Source: Allolobophora icterica (taxonomy: Eukaryota; Annelida; Clitellata; Crassiclitellata; Lumbricidae). From it: a stretch of DNA of 64,000 bases. Position numbers and translations under genes: made by a program. Positions within the stretch are counted from its first letter, which is position 1. Each line of letters opens with the position of its first letter. Below the pieces are notes generated by a model that searched no databases, was not told the DNA's origin, and saw nothing but the letters and a program-made list of their open reading frames with translations. Location: assembly GCA_963556255.1 (NCBI GenBank), contig OY744610.1:12955088-13019087 (forward strand), written 5' to 3'. Of the stretch, positions 36,753 to 46,969 are shown piece after piece.

Positions 36753-37103
36753 CTCTATTGCCAGTTCACGCAGTGCTAGAGGAACCTTCAGAGGAGATTA
36801 GGCTAGCTGAAAGAATTACAAATCTACTTCATGAAATACCGATTGATAACGTCGATAAAATATTAGAAATGGTGAGAAATAAAGTTATTGCTGTCAAAAT
36901 TGGTCACAGCATAATTTTCTACTATTATTTCAAAACGCTTAAGTCGTGGCAAGATATGAAGAACTCCATAAAAGCTGGAACGCTGAAACGTGATATTGAA
37001 GAACTTTGTAGACTGGCAGACTCACAAACAAACGTGGTAATTGCAAAGATTTATATAAAAGATGATGACCTGGAAAATATCGAAAGGCATTTTGCTTGTA
37101 AAG
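36753..37103 (+). CDS. TRADD-N-like exon of the CARD gene
   Basis: Acceptor GTTGAATTTCAG at 36752, donor G|GTTAGT at 37104, phase 1 at both ends, so it joins CARD exon 2 in frame (G plus CT gives Ala). It encodes about 117 residues: a helical lead (ERITNLLHEIPIDNVDKILE), then VKIGHSIIFYYYFKTLKSWQ, then AGTLKRDIEELCRL and a VVIAKIYIKDDDLENIERHF strand/helix. The arrangement 'KxGSixFxxxckTLxxxxxL...sGxLxxdleeL...' recalls the TRADD-like N-terminal domain found in many invertebrate death-fold proteins. I make that assignment from memory at moderate confidence. The open exon and matching phases support a real coding exon whatever the domain name. Confidence 0.65.
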
Positions 37104-37395
37104 GTTAGTTCAATTTAATATTTATTTTATGTTACTTACATAGTTTAGATATAGTTGGTTCCAGATGGCATGCATACATCGACTACGACCTACCATCTCG
37201 TGCAATTTCGTTTTTTTAGATAAATGGTCCATGTTTTCAATAATCTGTGGGCTGAATTGTCTCGACTCGCCGGACTCGTTATAAAGAACGTTTAATTTGG
37301 ATTTGAGCAAACTTACGAATGTTATATTTCGCTTTGTCTTTGGAGTGTCAAGTCCACTCCTCCATAAGTATACAGATCGGAAGCACTGAGACTAC

Positions 37396-37435
<40 letters not shown>

Positions 37436-37620
37436 CTTTTATTGTTCACCATAAACATACGGGCATGAAAATAACAAGTACGTGCTACATGCAGTGACAA
37501 TGGGAGTACCCAAAGGAACGAACCGTTCCGCTAATAGGGCCCCCTAGTTACAATAAATCATTACAACCAGTGAAGAAGTTCATTAAGTATCGTGTTCATT
37601 ATTATTTATAGCATTAACAA
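37396..37620 (-). repeat. (CAAT)n tract and adjoining repeat tail
   Basis: Nine CAAT units at 37396-37432, followed by sequence (ATGCTTTTATTGTTCACC...) that looks like the 3' end of an inserted minus-strand retroelement. It is not classified. Confidence 0.6.
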
Positions 37621-38154
37621 GACAAACAAAAGAAAACAAAACTCAATCATGACTGATCGTCAACCATGATCTGAGCATTTCCTTAGATATGGCAACAATC
37701 TACCTCAGACAGTGAAATGCACTGTAAGAAAGTCGTTGTACAGCAGTCAGCGACAAAGTCTCTGCAGATCACATTGTAATATGATGTCATATTTGATGTC
37801 ATAGAAAGGCGGTCTTCAAAAAAGACTCCGAGTCTTGCATACACAAGTAAATAAACTGATTGTAGAACATAAAATTGTGTTTTGCGGCTGGGGGCGTGGA
37901 CTGTCCGAAGTCTTGGCAGGAAACACGATTTGATATCCGACGCGATCACCAACCACGATCTGGATATCTTCTTAGTAGTTGAGACATGGCATCAATCTGC
38001 TTCAGACGTTGAATTGTATAGTTATACATACAGATAAACCTTCATACACACACACTTGCTTGTATATAAACACACAGAAACATAGAAATAATTTTATGCA
38101 TGCGTATGAGCATTGTGCAATACAGTAATACCTTAAGAATAACTTCAATTTCAG

Positions 38155-38300
38155 CTGATTCCGTTCAATCCATATGGTGTCCACAGTGTCCAAACCAAAC
38201 AAAGTATTGGCCTTTTCGACAAAGAAAATACGATTGGCCGACGACTGCCATCATCAAAGAGGTAGTACAGAATGGTTGTTATGTTGTGTTTGCAGGCGTG
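38155..38300 (+). pseudogene. Truncated duplicate Mab-21 exon
   Basis: After acceptor AACTTCAATTTCAG (phase 1, in frame with the previous exon) the exon encodes ADSVQSIWCPQCPNQTKYWP and then DWPTTAIIKEVVQNGCYVVF. It closely parallels 40459-40590 in the large Mab-21 frame (CPQWPREAQNWP, YGWPTIETIAEVVQNGCHVV). The nucleotidyltransferase part that should precede this segment is absent here. Similarity stops at about 38295, shortly before an hAT terminus at 38335-38391. It is a partial duplicate or decayed exon; being spliceable, it might still give a truncated product. Confidence 0.7.
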
Positions 38301-38324
38301 TGTTTTTTGCGTTTATATCGAATG

Positions 38325-38389
38325 CGGTGGAACCCCGAACCGACCCATGAGGAACCCTTGGGTTTCGCGGAATCCCGGTTAAAAACCAC

Positions 38390-38391
<2 letters not shown>
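38325..38391. mobile_element. hAT-like terminus abutting the exon fragment
   Basis: Read from 38391 leftward, the minus strand begins CAGTGGTTTTTAACCGGGAT and continues into TCCGCG..ACCC repeats, the classic look of one hAT transposon end. The other end is not visible. Confidence 0.6.
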
Positions 38392-38437
<46 letters not shown>

Positions 38438-38455
38438 CGATGATGGTGGTGGTGG

Positions 38456-38526
<71 letters not shown>

Positions 38527-38527
38527 C

Positions 38528-38606
<79 letters not shown>

Positions 38607-38607
38607 A
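38391..38607. repeat. (GAT)n microsatellite
   Basis: About 70 GAT units with a short GGT block. Apparent poly-Asp and poly-His frames are artefacts. Confidence 0.98.
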
Positions 38608-38703
38608 CATATATTTATGATGGATCGAGATATGTTTTTAATTTGAGATGAAGATGTTTATGACGCTAAATGTTGATAATGAAGATGATGATAATTATAT
38701 AAT

Positions 38704-39830
38704 TTGGATCACATCGCACTCCTTGGGTCACTACTCCACTACTCCTCTGGTCTCCCGCAAGGCTCTGTTCTTGCTTATCTGCTCTTCATCGTATATACTT
38801 TGGACCTCAGGAGGATTTTCCAACAGTATGGTGTTTCGTCTCATCAGTATGCTGACGACATCCAGACTCTTCTACATGGTCCAGCCACTTCTGCTGTCCA
38901 AAAGATCGAGCGTATCTTAGCCGCAGCCTCTGCTCTAGATACTTGGCTTTCCTCTAATCGCTTGCTTAACTCTGACAAGACTCAGTTTATCTGGCTCGGT
39001 GGTCGCCTCCAACTTTGCAAGATTGATTTTGAATCTCTACATCTTAGGTTTCCCCTCATTCAATTCTTTTCCTCTGTTCGTGACATGGGAATTCTCCTTG
39101 ATCCTACCCTCTCCTTCACTGATCAAGTTGGTCTTGCATCCCGATCTTGCTTTTATCATCTACGTCAGCTCCGAACCATCCGCAAATCTCTTTCATTTCA
39201 TGCTGTCACTACACTGGTCCACGCTCTGATCTAGAATCGCGTGGACTTTGGAAATGCTGTGTACATTGGCCTTTCCTCCTCTAATATGCACAAACTCCAG
39301 ACTATCCTTAATGTTGCTGCTCGGCTTATAGGTGACATTCCTAAGTTTGCCCACATTTCTGCCTTTATTATTATTACAGAGGTCTTACAAAGCGCCCTTC
39401 AAGGTTATCTACTCAGAAGCGCTCGGTATCCGTGATTCCTTCCACTGGCTCCCTGCTAAACAGCGAATTCAGTTTAAAACCTCACTCTCATGCACAACTG
39501 CCCTACTGCCTCTTACCCTATGATTTTTAAACCCAGTTTCTTCCTTGCCTGCGACGGCTTCCTTGCGATCTACGGCTCGCGGCCTTATTGTTGTCCCCGA
39601 TATGTGGTCTTCCACGGCACAATCCAGGAGTTTCGCCTATGTTGGCCCCTCTGATTGGAACTGTCTCTTCTTGTTTCTCCGCCAAGAGCTTCTTGCACTC
39701 TCCTCTCCAGTTCCGTAGACGCCTGAAAACTTTCCTTTTTGCCGGTGCTGGCATGGACGCAGGTTGAAAGCGCCGCTGATCTGAGTGGCGCTGTATAAGT
39801 TTTCGGTTACAATAATATTGCATGCAATCA
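38704..39830 (+). mobile_element. CR1/L2-like LINE with RT palm, in the Mab-21 locus
   Basis: The best-preserved LINE of this type here. Palm motifs LPQGSVL and QYADDIQTL (YADD box) are followed by LSSNRLLNSDKTQFIWLG, MGILLDPTLSF, the ARSCFYHLRQLR-type block, FGNAVYIGLSS, ARLIGDIPKFAHIS and the RSFA..GP..WN-like end. It finishes with GTGGCGCTGTATAAG, the family tail. One in-frame TAG (39231-39233) and a frame change near 39380 disable it. The 5' portion is missing. It lies between the truncated Mab-21 exon and the full Mab-21 frame. Confidence 0.9.
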
Positions 39831-39886
39831 TAATGATAATTATTATAATTATTATTCAGGAGGAAGATATAAGTTTCCAATTTTAG

Positions 39887-41494
39887 ATGACGTACTCTGC
39901 GGTTAAATCGAAAGAAGAAATGGCATCTGAGTTCATTGTTGCCACATGCCAATTGCTTCCAAAGTCAAATTCTGCTGTCTCTGATCACTTGCATGACTTA
40001 GATATGTCACCGAGCCTGGCACCAAAATTGTATTCGATTTTGTGTGGCAGCTCTGCGGAGTTTTATATCCGACCGCTGAATACATGCATTACGGACATTG
40101 ATTTTTTGATGTGCAAAACTGATGAGTTAGCCTTCAGTGGCGACTTTCCAGTGTTGCCAATTGATATGAGTGGCCTAGAAGATAAAATCAAGTGCTACAA
40201 GATTGAATCATACCACAAGTATCCTGCAGGCTTTATTCGAGTAAAATTTTGGGGTGAAATGAACTATAATTGGAAGTATAAGCAGTACGAATTTAAAACA
40301 ACAACTCATCCAGGTATCAACATCTGGTTAAACATCGTTAATCTTGCAACTTTATACTCTGCTAAATTCGGTCACATATTCAATAGAAGCACGTTGAAAA
40401 GCAGTGTTCGTGGTCCAGCAATTAAGTCTCAACCAGATTCTAACTTTAATTTGGGAATTGATGCCGTCAAAAGCCTATTTTGCCCTCAGTGGCCTAGAGA
40501 AGCCCAAAATTGGCCTATTCGACCAAGAAAATACGGATGGCCGACAATTGAAACAATCGCCGAAGTTGTGCAGAATGGCTGTCATGTTGTTTATGTTCAG
40601 CATCGTTTTTACAGAGATGATGCTCTACAGTGGAGGTTGTCATTTTCATCCGCGGAAGTAATTTTACTTCAAACTTGGACTCCAGTTCAGCAGATTGTCT
40701 ATCATTTGCTCAGAATCTTTTCCAAAAGAGAATTGATACAAATGGATTGTCCAAAGGAGGATGTGGTTCTCTGTACGTATCATTTAAAGACGTTGATGCT
40801 ATGGACTTGTGAAGAGATGTCACCTGAATGGTGGAATTCCTCTTCTGTTATTACGATCTGCTGTGAGTTATTGAAAAAGTTCTCGGAATGGCTAAAGAGG
40901 AGATACTGTCCAAACTATTTTATTCCTGAAGCAAATCTGTTTCATGAGCCATTGAGCTACGCCATGCTTGACAAAAGTGAGAAACGACTAAATGAATTCC
41001 GAAATTCTGGCATTCTTTGTCACTGGTTCGTAAAATTTTACATATTACCAATCATTGGGACGAAATTGCAATTTTTGAACACAAAGAAAGTAGTACCAGA
41101 ATTCATGGATTACCTGCTGCCCCTCCTTGAATATCGGAAAGCGAGTGAACTACTAGCTCTGGATTTGTTGCTATCTTTCAAATTCTCAGATTCTAATAAG
41201 ATTAGTCGTTGTGCAGTTATATCCGGGTTAAGTTCAGGAATGCGCCAGTGTTTCAAATTTAGACAACATGCAACAAGGTTTGATTCTAAAATACATAGTA
41301 GAATGACAAATCTTCCAACAACAGTGAAAGACTTGTGTTTCAAGTACTATGACATTCTGCTGCATATTTTGCATGCTGCATACAGGTTAGGTTGCGGAGA
41401 GATTTCGTGGGATAGCAGTCCATTTGTGGAGTTTGTCAACGCTGTTTCAACGCAACCTAAAATTATAAGGTCCAATTATCAATTATTATCATAA
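39887..41494 (+). CDS. Mab-21/cGAS-like nucleotidyltransferase protein, N-terminal part
   Basis: An open frame of 535 codons. Residues 52-75 carry the nucleotidyltransferase signature: GSSAE at 54-58 and the Asp-x-Asp pair at 70-72 (TDIDFLM). The Mab-21 helical half follows, with CPQWPREAQNWP...YGWP, VVQNGCHVV, LQWRLSFSSAE and the HLKTLMLWTCEE block. This architecture is that of invertebrate Mab-21 / cGAS-like receptors, some of which are known to make cyclic nucleotides on sensing foreign nucleic acid. I cannot place the third catalytic acid, so activity is uncertain. TAG lies directly before the ATG, but a phase-1 acceptor (ATTATTATTCAG|GA at 39859) upstream could splice to the preceding CARD/TRADD-N exons if a one-base shift near 39890 is allowed. 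The frame ends at TAA 41492-41494, while homologous coding continues in another frame (see next entry). Confidence 0.85.
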   Translation: MTYSAVKSKEEMASEFIVATCQLLPKSNSAVSDHLHDLDMSPSLAPKLYSILCGSSAEFYIRPLNTCITDIDFLMCKTDELAFSGDFPVLPIDMSGLEDKIKCYKIESYHKYPAGFIRVKFWGEMNYNWKYKQYEFKTTTHPGINIWLNIVNLATLYSAKFGHIFNRSTLKSSVRGPAIKSQPDSNFNLGIDAVKSLFCPQWPREAQNWPIRPRKYGWPTIETIAEVVQNGCHVVYVQHRFYRDDALQWRLSFSSAEVILLQTWTPVQQIVYHLLRIFSKRELIQMDCPKEDVVLCTYHLKTLMLWTCEEMSPEWWNSSSVITICCELLKKFSEWLKRRYCPNYFIPEANLFHEPLSYAMLDKSEKRLNEFRNSGILCHWFVKFYILPIIGTKLQFLNTKKVVPEFMDYLLPLLEYRKASELLALDLLLSFKFSDSNKISRCAVISGLSSGMRQCFKFRQHATRFDSKIHSRMTNLPTTVKDLCFKYYDILLHILHAAYRLGCGEISWDSSPFVEFVNAVSTQPKIIRSNYQLLS

Positions 41495-42776
41495 CTTTCC
41501 GAAAACATATACAACCCAAGGTAGTCGGCTTCAATTTCTGCGTGCTCAGGATCTCATGAAAAATTTAACTGAGTCAAATAGTCGTCCAGAATTTCAACTA
41601 CTGTGTCTCATGTCAAAAGAATTTCTTAGAAAAGCTGTAGACTGTGATGATACACAAGTCAATGGCATTGCTCCTGCAGCTTTGGTATATCTGGCTGCTC
41701 TCCATTTTTCTACATCAGAATATCAACAAGCAACACGCCTCTGCATGGCAGTTCTCATGGATGAAACTTTTCAAAAGGATAATGAAACGCTGAATGCAGG
41801 CTGTTTGTTGTTTATTGACGATATCGCAAGAATCGCTGGATTGAGTGTGCTTCACAAGAAGATTACTGATAGTAATCGTAATTACATTGGTAAACGACTT
41901 TTTCTTGATCTGCGTCTTTCATCTGAGGTGTTTGCTTATTATTTAGCTGTATTATCCGCCGAAAGAATATCCAAACATTTAGATTTGCATTGTTACATAC
42001 CAGATTCAGCATTTCCTATGGACAAATATTTGAAGGTTCTATTACTTCCGAGATGCAGTGTTTCGATGATGTCAGATACTCATTTTCTTGCTTCCAAACA
42101 GAGCGTTTATCGCAGCATAGATTCCTTGACAGAAACAGAAAGTACAAGAGTGGATCCATTGATAGCTAAAGAAACAATAATTAGTGCTCTAATGGAATTT
42201 GCTTTAGAAAATGTGAAAGCATTTTATTGTACGATTCACAAAGACTTTGGCATCAAGTGCAACACAGCTGACTGCTATCGTGCTTTGTACCTTTACAACT
42301 GTCGCCAATACGATGAAGTATTGCATTTATGTGAACAAATTCTTCAAGAACCCGATCTGCAGAACGATCTGAAGGAGTTTGCGTTTGCCAATGTTTTATT
42401 GTTGCCTCCGCTCAATTCTTTTTTTGATGAAGATGTACAGTCGTTGCTTGGACTTCACACAATGTTTTATTATTTATCACTTCTGAATGACAATTTGCGG
42501 ATACGTGAGTTAACTGAGGGGTCAACGTTTGCACACTGGTTTGCCCGAGAGGTGTATTTTCAGAGGTATGAACTGTCGAGATCTCTTCAAAAACGTTACT
42601 CCATAAAATGTCACTATTTCATTGGAAGACATTTTCTTGCAAGATATTTGAAAGTCAGATGTTATATCAACTGTAATCTTCCTTATACAGAAGCGCTGAC
42701 TGAATTTGCTGCTCAGAAAACTAATCTTCCGTTTGAACACATCATTCGCAGGTTTCTTCTTCGAAACAATAGTTAA
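41469..42776 (+). CDS. Mab-21-like protein, helical C-terminal part (frameshifted)
   Basis: Coding continues here in a different frame, open from about 41469; the first ATG is 41556 and the stop is TAA 42774-42776. The start of this frame (YYHNFPKTYTTQGSRLQFLR, then AQDLMKNLTES) directly continues the previous frame's SNYQ end. So one base was gained or lost around 41478-41490, and the two parts were a single protein of roughly 970 residues. The region is helical with TPR-like repetition (ALVYLAALHFSTSEYQQATR, then YRALYLYNCRQYDEVLHLCE), typical of the long Mab-21 proteins of invertebrates. It could be a sequencing error or a true lesion. If it is real and unspliced, the N-terminal part alone would be made. 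Confidence 0.8.
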   Translation, partial: GPIINYYHNFPKTYTTQGSRLQFLRAQDLMKNLTESNSRPEFQLLCLMSKEFLRKAVDCDDTQVNGIAPAALVYLAALHFSTSEYQQATRLCMAVLMDETFQKDNETLNAGCLLFIDDIARIAGLSVLHKKITDSNRNYIGKRLFLDLRLSSEVFAYYLAVLSAERISKHLDLHCYIPDSAFPMDKYLKVLLLPRCSVSMMSDTHFLASKQSVYRSIDSLTETESTRVDPLIAKETIISALMEFALENVKAFYCTIHKDFGIKCNTADCYRALYLYNCRQYDEVLHLCEQILQEPDLQNDLKEFAFANVLLLPPLNSFFDEDVQSLLGLHTMFYYLSLLNDNLRIRELTEGSTFAHWFAREVYFQRYELSRSLQKRYSIKCHYFIGRHFLARYLKVRCYINCNLPYTEALTEFAAQKTNLPFEHIIRRFLLRNNS

Positions 42777-43606
42777 ACAATTCTTTCATATGAGTGACCA
42801 AATTCTGCTTTCATATGAAATTTGTTTCCGTGGTATGTTATTTCGAAGACTGAAACTTACTTCTAAGGCATTGTCTCGTGACCAGGTTATCGACCGTTAA
42901 CGATGGTTTCGCCGTTTCGGTTTGGATAATTTGATGTGGAAAATCCGTCCTTTTTCTCACTGGGTGATTGAAAACTCGGCTGATAGTATATACGGACCCA
43001 AACAGCAAGCCATGCAGTTTCATCATAGTGAACAGAAGGCCGTTGTCGTATTCTTGCATTTCGCCATGAGGAAGGAGACATCATTATAGAGGAATGACTC
43101 GGCGCAACAGTACCGGCGTATGGCCTCCCGGCTTCTAATGCGTCACTGGTGGGTTTTTTTGTTCAACAGCAGGTTCTCTTCATCTTCGCTGCCTTCTCGT
43201 TCAACCTCTACTTCCACAGCATATGTACTCAGTTGGGACTCCAGCGCCTTTGATTCTTTGCTAAACAGTCAAGAGCGCTGTTCTTGACAAAACCTTCTAG
43301 AGTAGACTGGCTCTCCATAATACCCTTTTAAACTTTGTCGATATAAGATGCTTTATGAAAAAAATGTTAAAGCACGATGACAGCAGGTAGATCTGAAATA
43401 TACCTAGGGTTTTTACTAGATAGTTTCTTATTTAAGGCAAAAAAATCACAATATTGTTCTAAATTATTGAAATCTGGCCTACGTTCCCTAAAATAAGCCG
43501 CCGAGCTTTAGCACCGCTCGCCACCAAGTTATGAATACTGATCGGAATTTTGCGTAATAATTGGTAGTATTGGTTATTCGCAATATGAAAAACGCTAATA
43601 TTATGA
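42777..43606. other. 3' flank of the Mab-21 gene
   Basis: No gene recognised. A short stretch near 43180-43280 (CTCAGTTGGGACTCCAGCGC) may be a decayed LINE end. No strong poly(A) signal is evident directly after the stop. Confidence 0.4.
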
Positions 43607-44471
43607 TTAACCCTCGGGCTACCAAGGGGGGGTGGTTACCACCCCCCCCCTACGTTTTTCTGGAAAAACTTTTTTTGCACATGGAATATAATTTTGACAT
43701 TTTAGGTAGCTGTAGGGGGTCCATTTGCGCAAATTTTGAGGTAAAAGTCGTGATGATATCCCACGCCATAAAAAAGTTATACCCGATATAGCCTAGGTAC
43801 CACTTATGAAATCAGGAATTTCTCTCGTCAGCTGTTAGCTGTTGTCGACTATAAAGGTATTCATTATTCTTTCTGGAAGAGAAACAACTATGCCATTCTT
43901 TAGAGGGAATTTAGGGTTATATTTACTTGCTTAGTTATTTGTCTTTTGATAACCGGAAGTGATCATAATGAATAATAATACGCTTTTTCAGTGTGAAAAT
44001 CACTGATGCAATATCACAACGTAAACCGATATGGTTGGGTATGGGGAAGGGCTATAAACAGTTGAAGCAGAATACTAACAGAGTAAAGCAGTGCTGTGAA
44101 GTGTTCAAGAAGCCGGTTTGCAGGAAGCATTCGCACAAAACAATGAAAGTAACTTGCAATAACTGCAAGGACCACTGACGTTTTTTTTGACTGCCGGGAA
44201 AAATTACATAATTTCTTGTTTCATGTTTTCATGTTGATATAGCTGCACGCCTTTAGGTTTTGTCTGTAACTAAAACAGACTTTGGAATAGTTTGTATTGT
44301 TGAAAATTAAGCCTCATTATATTTATTATATTTAGAATATTCTTGGATACATAGTTCATTTTCAAAACCCACATCATTTATATATTTTTGTCCAGGTATT
44401 TACGTAACAATCGTAATTGTCTATGGGCATATATATATATATATACACACACATATACCGGTAATAATGTG

Positions 44472-44525
<54 letters not shown>

Positions 44526-44826
44526 TCTTGCGTGTCGATGTAGGGCCTTACGTCATAATATTAATTGATCAATAGTACAAATTGTGTGCGATAATATCAG
44601 ATATCGTTAAATGGACCGGTGCCTTTGTTAAAAACTATATAATTTCGAGATGCATTCATATATTTTACAACTAAATATACCATTCTTTTCAGAAATGAAT
44701 GCTGAATCAAATGCTGTATTACACGATATGATATCTTAAACCAAACACGAAATTCCGGGGGGGGTGGTAACCACCCCCCCCTTGGTAGCCGATGTCGCAA
44801 AAAAACCTTGGTAGCCTGAGGGTTAA
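43607..44826 (+). mobile_element. piggyBac-family element 1 (degenerate)
   Basis: TTAA target sites flank the ends (43607-43610 and 44823-44826). The terminal inverted repeats are TTAACCCTCGGGCTACCAAG and TTAACCCTCAGGCTACCAAG, followed inside by a G/C-run palindrome (GGTGGTTACCACC). The plus strand at 43993-44178 ends KPVCRKHSHKTMKVTCNNC, which resembles the Cys-rich C-terminal domain of piggyBac transposases. The rest of the transposase is missing. A (TA)n run fills 44426-44522. Confidence 0.85.
43993..44178 (+). pseudogene. piggyBac transposase C-terminal remnant (element 1)
   Basis: About 62 codons to TGA 44176-44178. The Cys/His pattern C-C-x7-C-x2-H-x8-C-x2-C near the end matches the tail of the remnant in element 2 (FVCGKHAVKTLAYSCLSC). 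No catalytic DDD region is present. Confidence 0.55.
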
Positions 44827-44999
44827 CTGGCAATATGACAAACTATAAGTACGGAATTTTGGCAGTATGGATTATTTGCAGTATGATTAATTTCCAATAA
44901 TATTATGTTTATTTAAAATATGTCTGTAATCGTTTTATAATCGTAATATCAATCGCAAACTCTACATTCTAAAGCGCTACTCTAACTCCAGGCACAGGG

Positions 45000-45510
45000 C
45001 ACCAGCTTATTCACGAACGCTGCGTCGCATCAGAGGGGTTGTCCAGAGATGGCCGTGGAATATTCGAGTCGAGGTGCCATAACCAGAGAGTCGACGTAGA
45101 AGAGCTGCTCAATCGGATTTCGTTGACGACGAGAAAACTTAGAAGCCAGATGATGATGGTGTTGGTGATGGTGATGTTCATCACGATGATGATGCTGATG
45201 AGGATGTGGATGCTGATAATGGGGATGATGATGATTTTGATGATGATGACGATGATGATGATGCAGGTGATGATGATGATGATGAGGAGGAGGAGGAGGA
45301 GTAGGATGACGAGGAGGACGAGGAGGAGGAGGAGGAGGAGGACGGCGACGGTAATGACGACGATGATGCTGTGGAAACCGAGATGCGATCCGACAATCGG
45401 TAGAACGCTTCCAAGGAGGATAACGAACGCAGCAGTGACGAAGTATGCCTGGGAGAAATAAAAAAGCCTGTCTTTTCTATTTCTATTTCTACAACATTGT
45501 CCTAATTCTA
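45000..45510. repeat. Dispersed repeat copy 2 and GAT/GAG microsatellite
   Basis: CACCAGCTTATTCACGAACG at about 45002 matches 24540. Irregular GAT, GAG and GAC triplets follow at 45145-45362. A hydrophobic minus-strand stretch (YFVTAAFVILLGSVLPIVGS, about 45380-45440) could be a membrane-helix exon, but with no other support. Confidence 0.5.
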
Positions 45511-45945
45511 AATTCAACTGTCGTTTCTTAACCCTTATAGGGTCACCGGGGGGTAAAAAATACCCCCATGTCGGTTTTTCACGGAAATTTTAATCCCTGA
45601 AAATAGTTGAAGAAATCGCTTCTATGACTTTTCCTAAACATGTTTCATCCACAGAATGCATGCAGTTTCATTAGTTAGTTATGCACCCAAATCAGCTATA
45701 AAGTACGAAAATGCACCACGTCGTAGCTATTTTACTCAGGAATTTATAAACATAACATTATGCATGCTTTACACATGAGTGTCTTGCTGTTACAATGTCT
45801 CATTATCAGTATCTGAACATTATATAGAAATCGTTTTGGGTTCATCAATTAGGATGAATAAATGAAGTTCTGCTAAATTATGACATTATAAACTCAATGA
45901 TATTACAATGTACACAAACGGTACCGTTCAGCATTTACTGAACAG

Positions 45946-46347
45946 TCATTCTGCATCTGCAGAGAGGGAAAGTGGGCAGGATAAGCAGGAATATGCAAGC
46001 GTTTTGACTGCATGCTTTCCGCACACGAAACTGTTGCACTTAGTGCATTTGTGTTCACATTTCTTGTCGTCTTTACGTGGACACGAGTGGCATCGACCAC
46101 GTTTCTTCACTGGATTTGTGGCGCATCGACTAGGTGCCGGTTGTACACCGATCGCCAACATGGCTTTTGATATAGATGGTTGGTGTGAAATTGATGGATC
46201 GGAGGCACGCTGTGTAATCAATGGCTCCACGAGCATGTCAGCAACTTCTGTCAGGAAAAGACGTTGCTTATCAAGACGTGTTGAACCTTTATGGGTACTT
46301 GTCTGTTTCACGACCCCCAAACACACCGAAAGAAAACACCACAACAT
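45946..46347 (-). pseudogene. piggyBac transposase C-terminal remnant (element 2)
   Basis: An open minus-strand frame of 133 codons. The final third reads KKRGRCHSCPRKDDKKCEHK, then CTKCNSFVCGKHAVKTLAYS and CLSC. This C-x2-C...C-x2-C...C-x2-H...C-x2-C pattern is the conserved Cys-rich C-terminal domain of piggyBac transposases, which binds DNA near the element ends. The catalytic domain is missing, so the element cannot move itself. Confidence 0.8.
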
Positions 46348-46369
46348 GAAGTTAAATTTCTACTATGAC

Positions 46370-46635
46370 GTTTCCTTGATCCCGCTTCTAGTTTAAGTTA
46401 TATTTAAATCGTTGACCCCGCTTCTAGTTAATTTATATTTTAATCGTTGATCCCGCTTCCAGTTTTAGTTATATTTGATCGTTGATCCCGCTTCTAGTTT
46501 AATTTATATTTTAATCGCTCATCCCGCTTCTAATTTTAGTTATATTTTAATCATTGATCCCGCTTCTAGTTTAATTTATATTTTAGTCGTTCATCCCGCT
46601 TCTAGTTTGAGTTATATTTTAATCTTTCATCCAGG
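46370..46635. repeat. ~37-bp tandem repeat inside piggyBac element 2
   Basis: About seven units of the form CGTTGATCCCGCTTCTAG plus TTTAATTTATATTTTAAT. The same core occurs in the MITE at 26219-26516. Confidence 0.9.
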
Positions 46636-46969
46636 TTCTTTCGATGGTGTGTTTGGGGGTCGTGAAACAGACAAGTACCCCTTTATGATTTTTCCATTGC
46701 GGGTTTTCAGATTCCACACGACGAATGCGTTTAGACAGGCAGCATCAATTATGCATACATTACTACACAGTATATAAATGACGTCAGCAATAGCTTGTGC
46801 TCCATAGATAAAAACAATAATGTCAGTACCTTCCATAAATAACTTTTTTTAGTTTTATACTTGAAAATCGGAGTTTATCATAGGAATCATGCGAATCACA
46901 TTTGGGGTATTTTTTTACCCCCCGGTGACCAAAATCGGTTGAGAAAAATCGTGACCCTATAAGGGTTAA

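Larger units (their letters stand above)
45528..46969 (-). mobile_element. piggyBac-family element 2 (degenerate)
   Basis: TTAA at 45528-45531 and 46966-46969. The ends are TTAACCCTTATAGGGTCACC and TTAACCCTTATAGGGTCACG, with a GGTCACCGGGGGGTAAAA block inside each end. The minus strand carries a piggyBac C-terminal zinc-binding-like remnant (45946-46347), and 46370-46635 holds a ~37-bp tandem repeat. The catalytic part is absent. The terminal sequences differ from element 1, so the two are different subfamilies. Confidence 0.88.

Noticed and set aside
38392..38651. Poly-Asp, poly-Met and poly-His frames
   Set aside because: Artefacts of the (GAT)n tract.
45380..45440. Hydrophobic minus-strand stretch resembling a membrane helix
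   Set aside because: A single hydrophobic run next to a microsatellite, with no other exon to support it.
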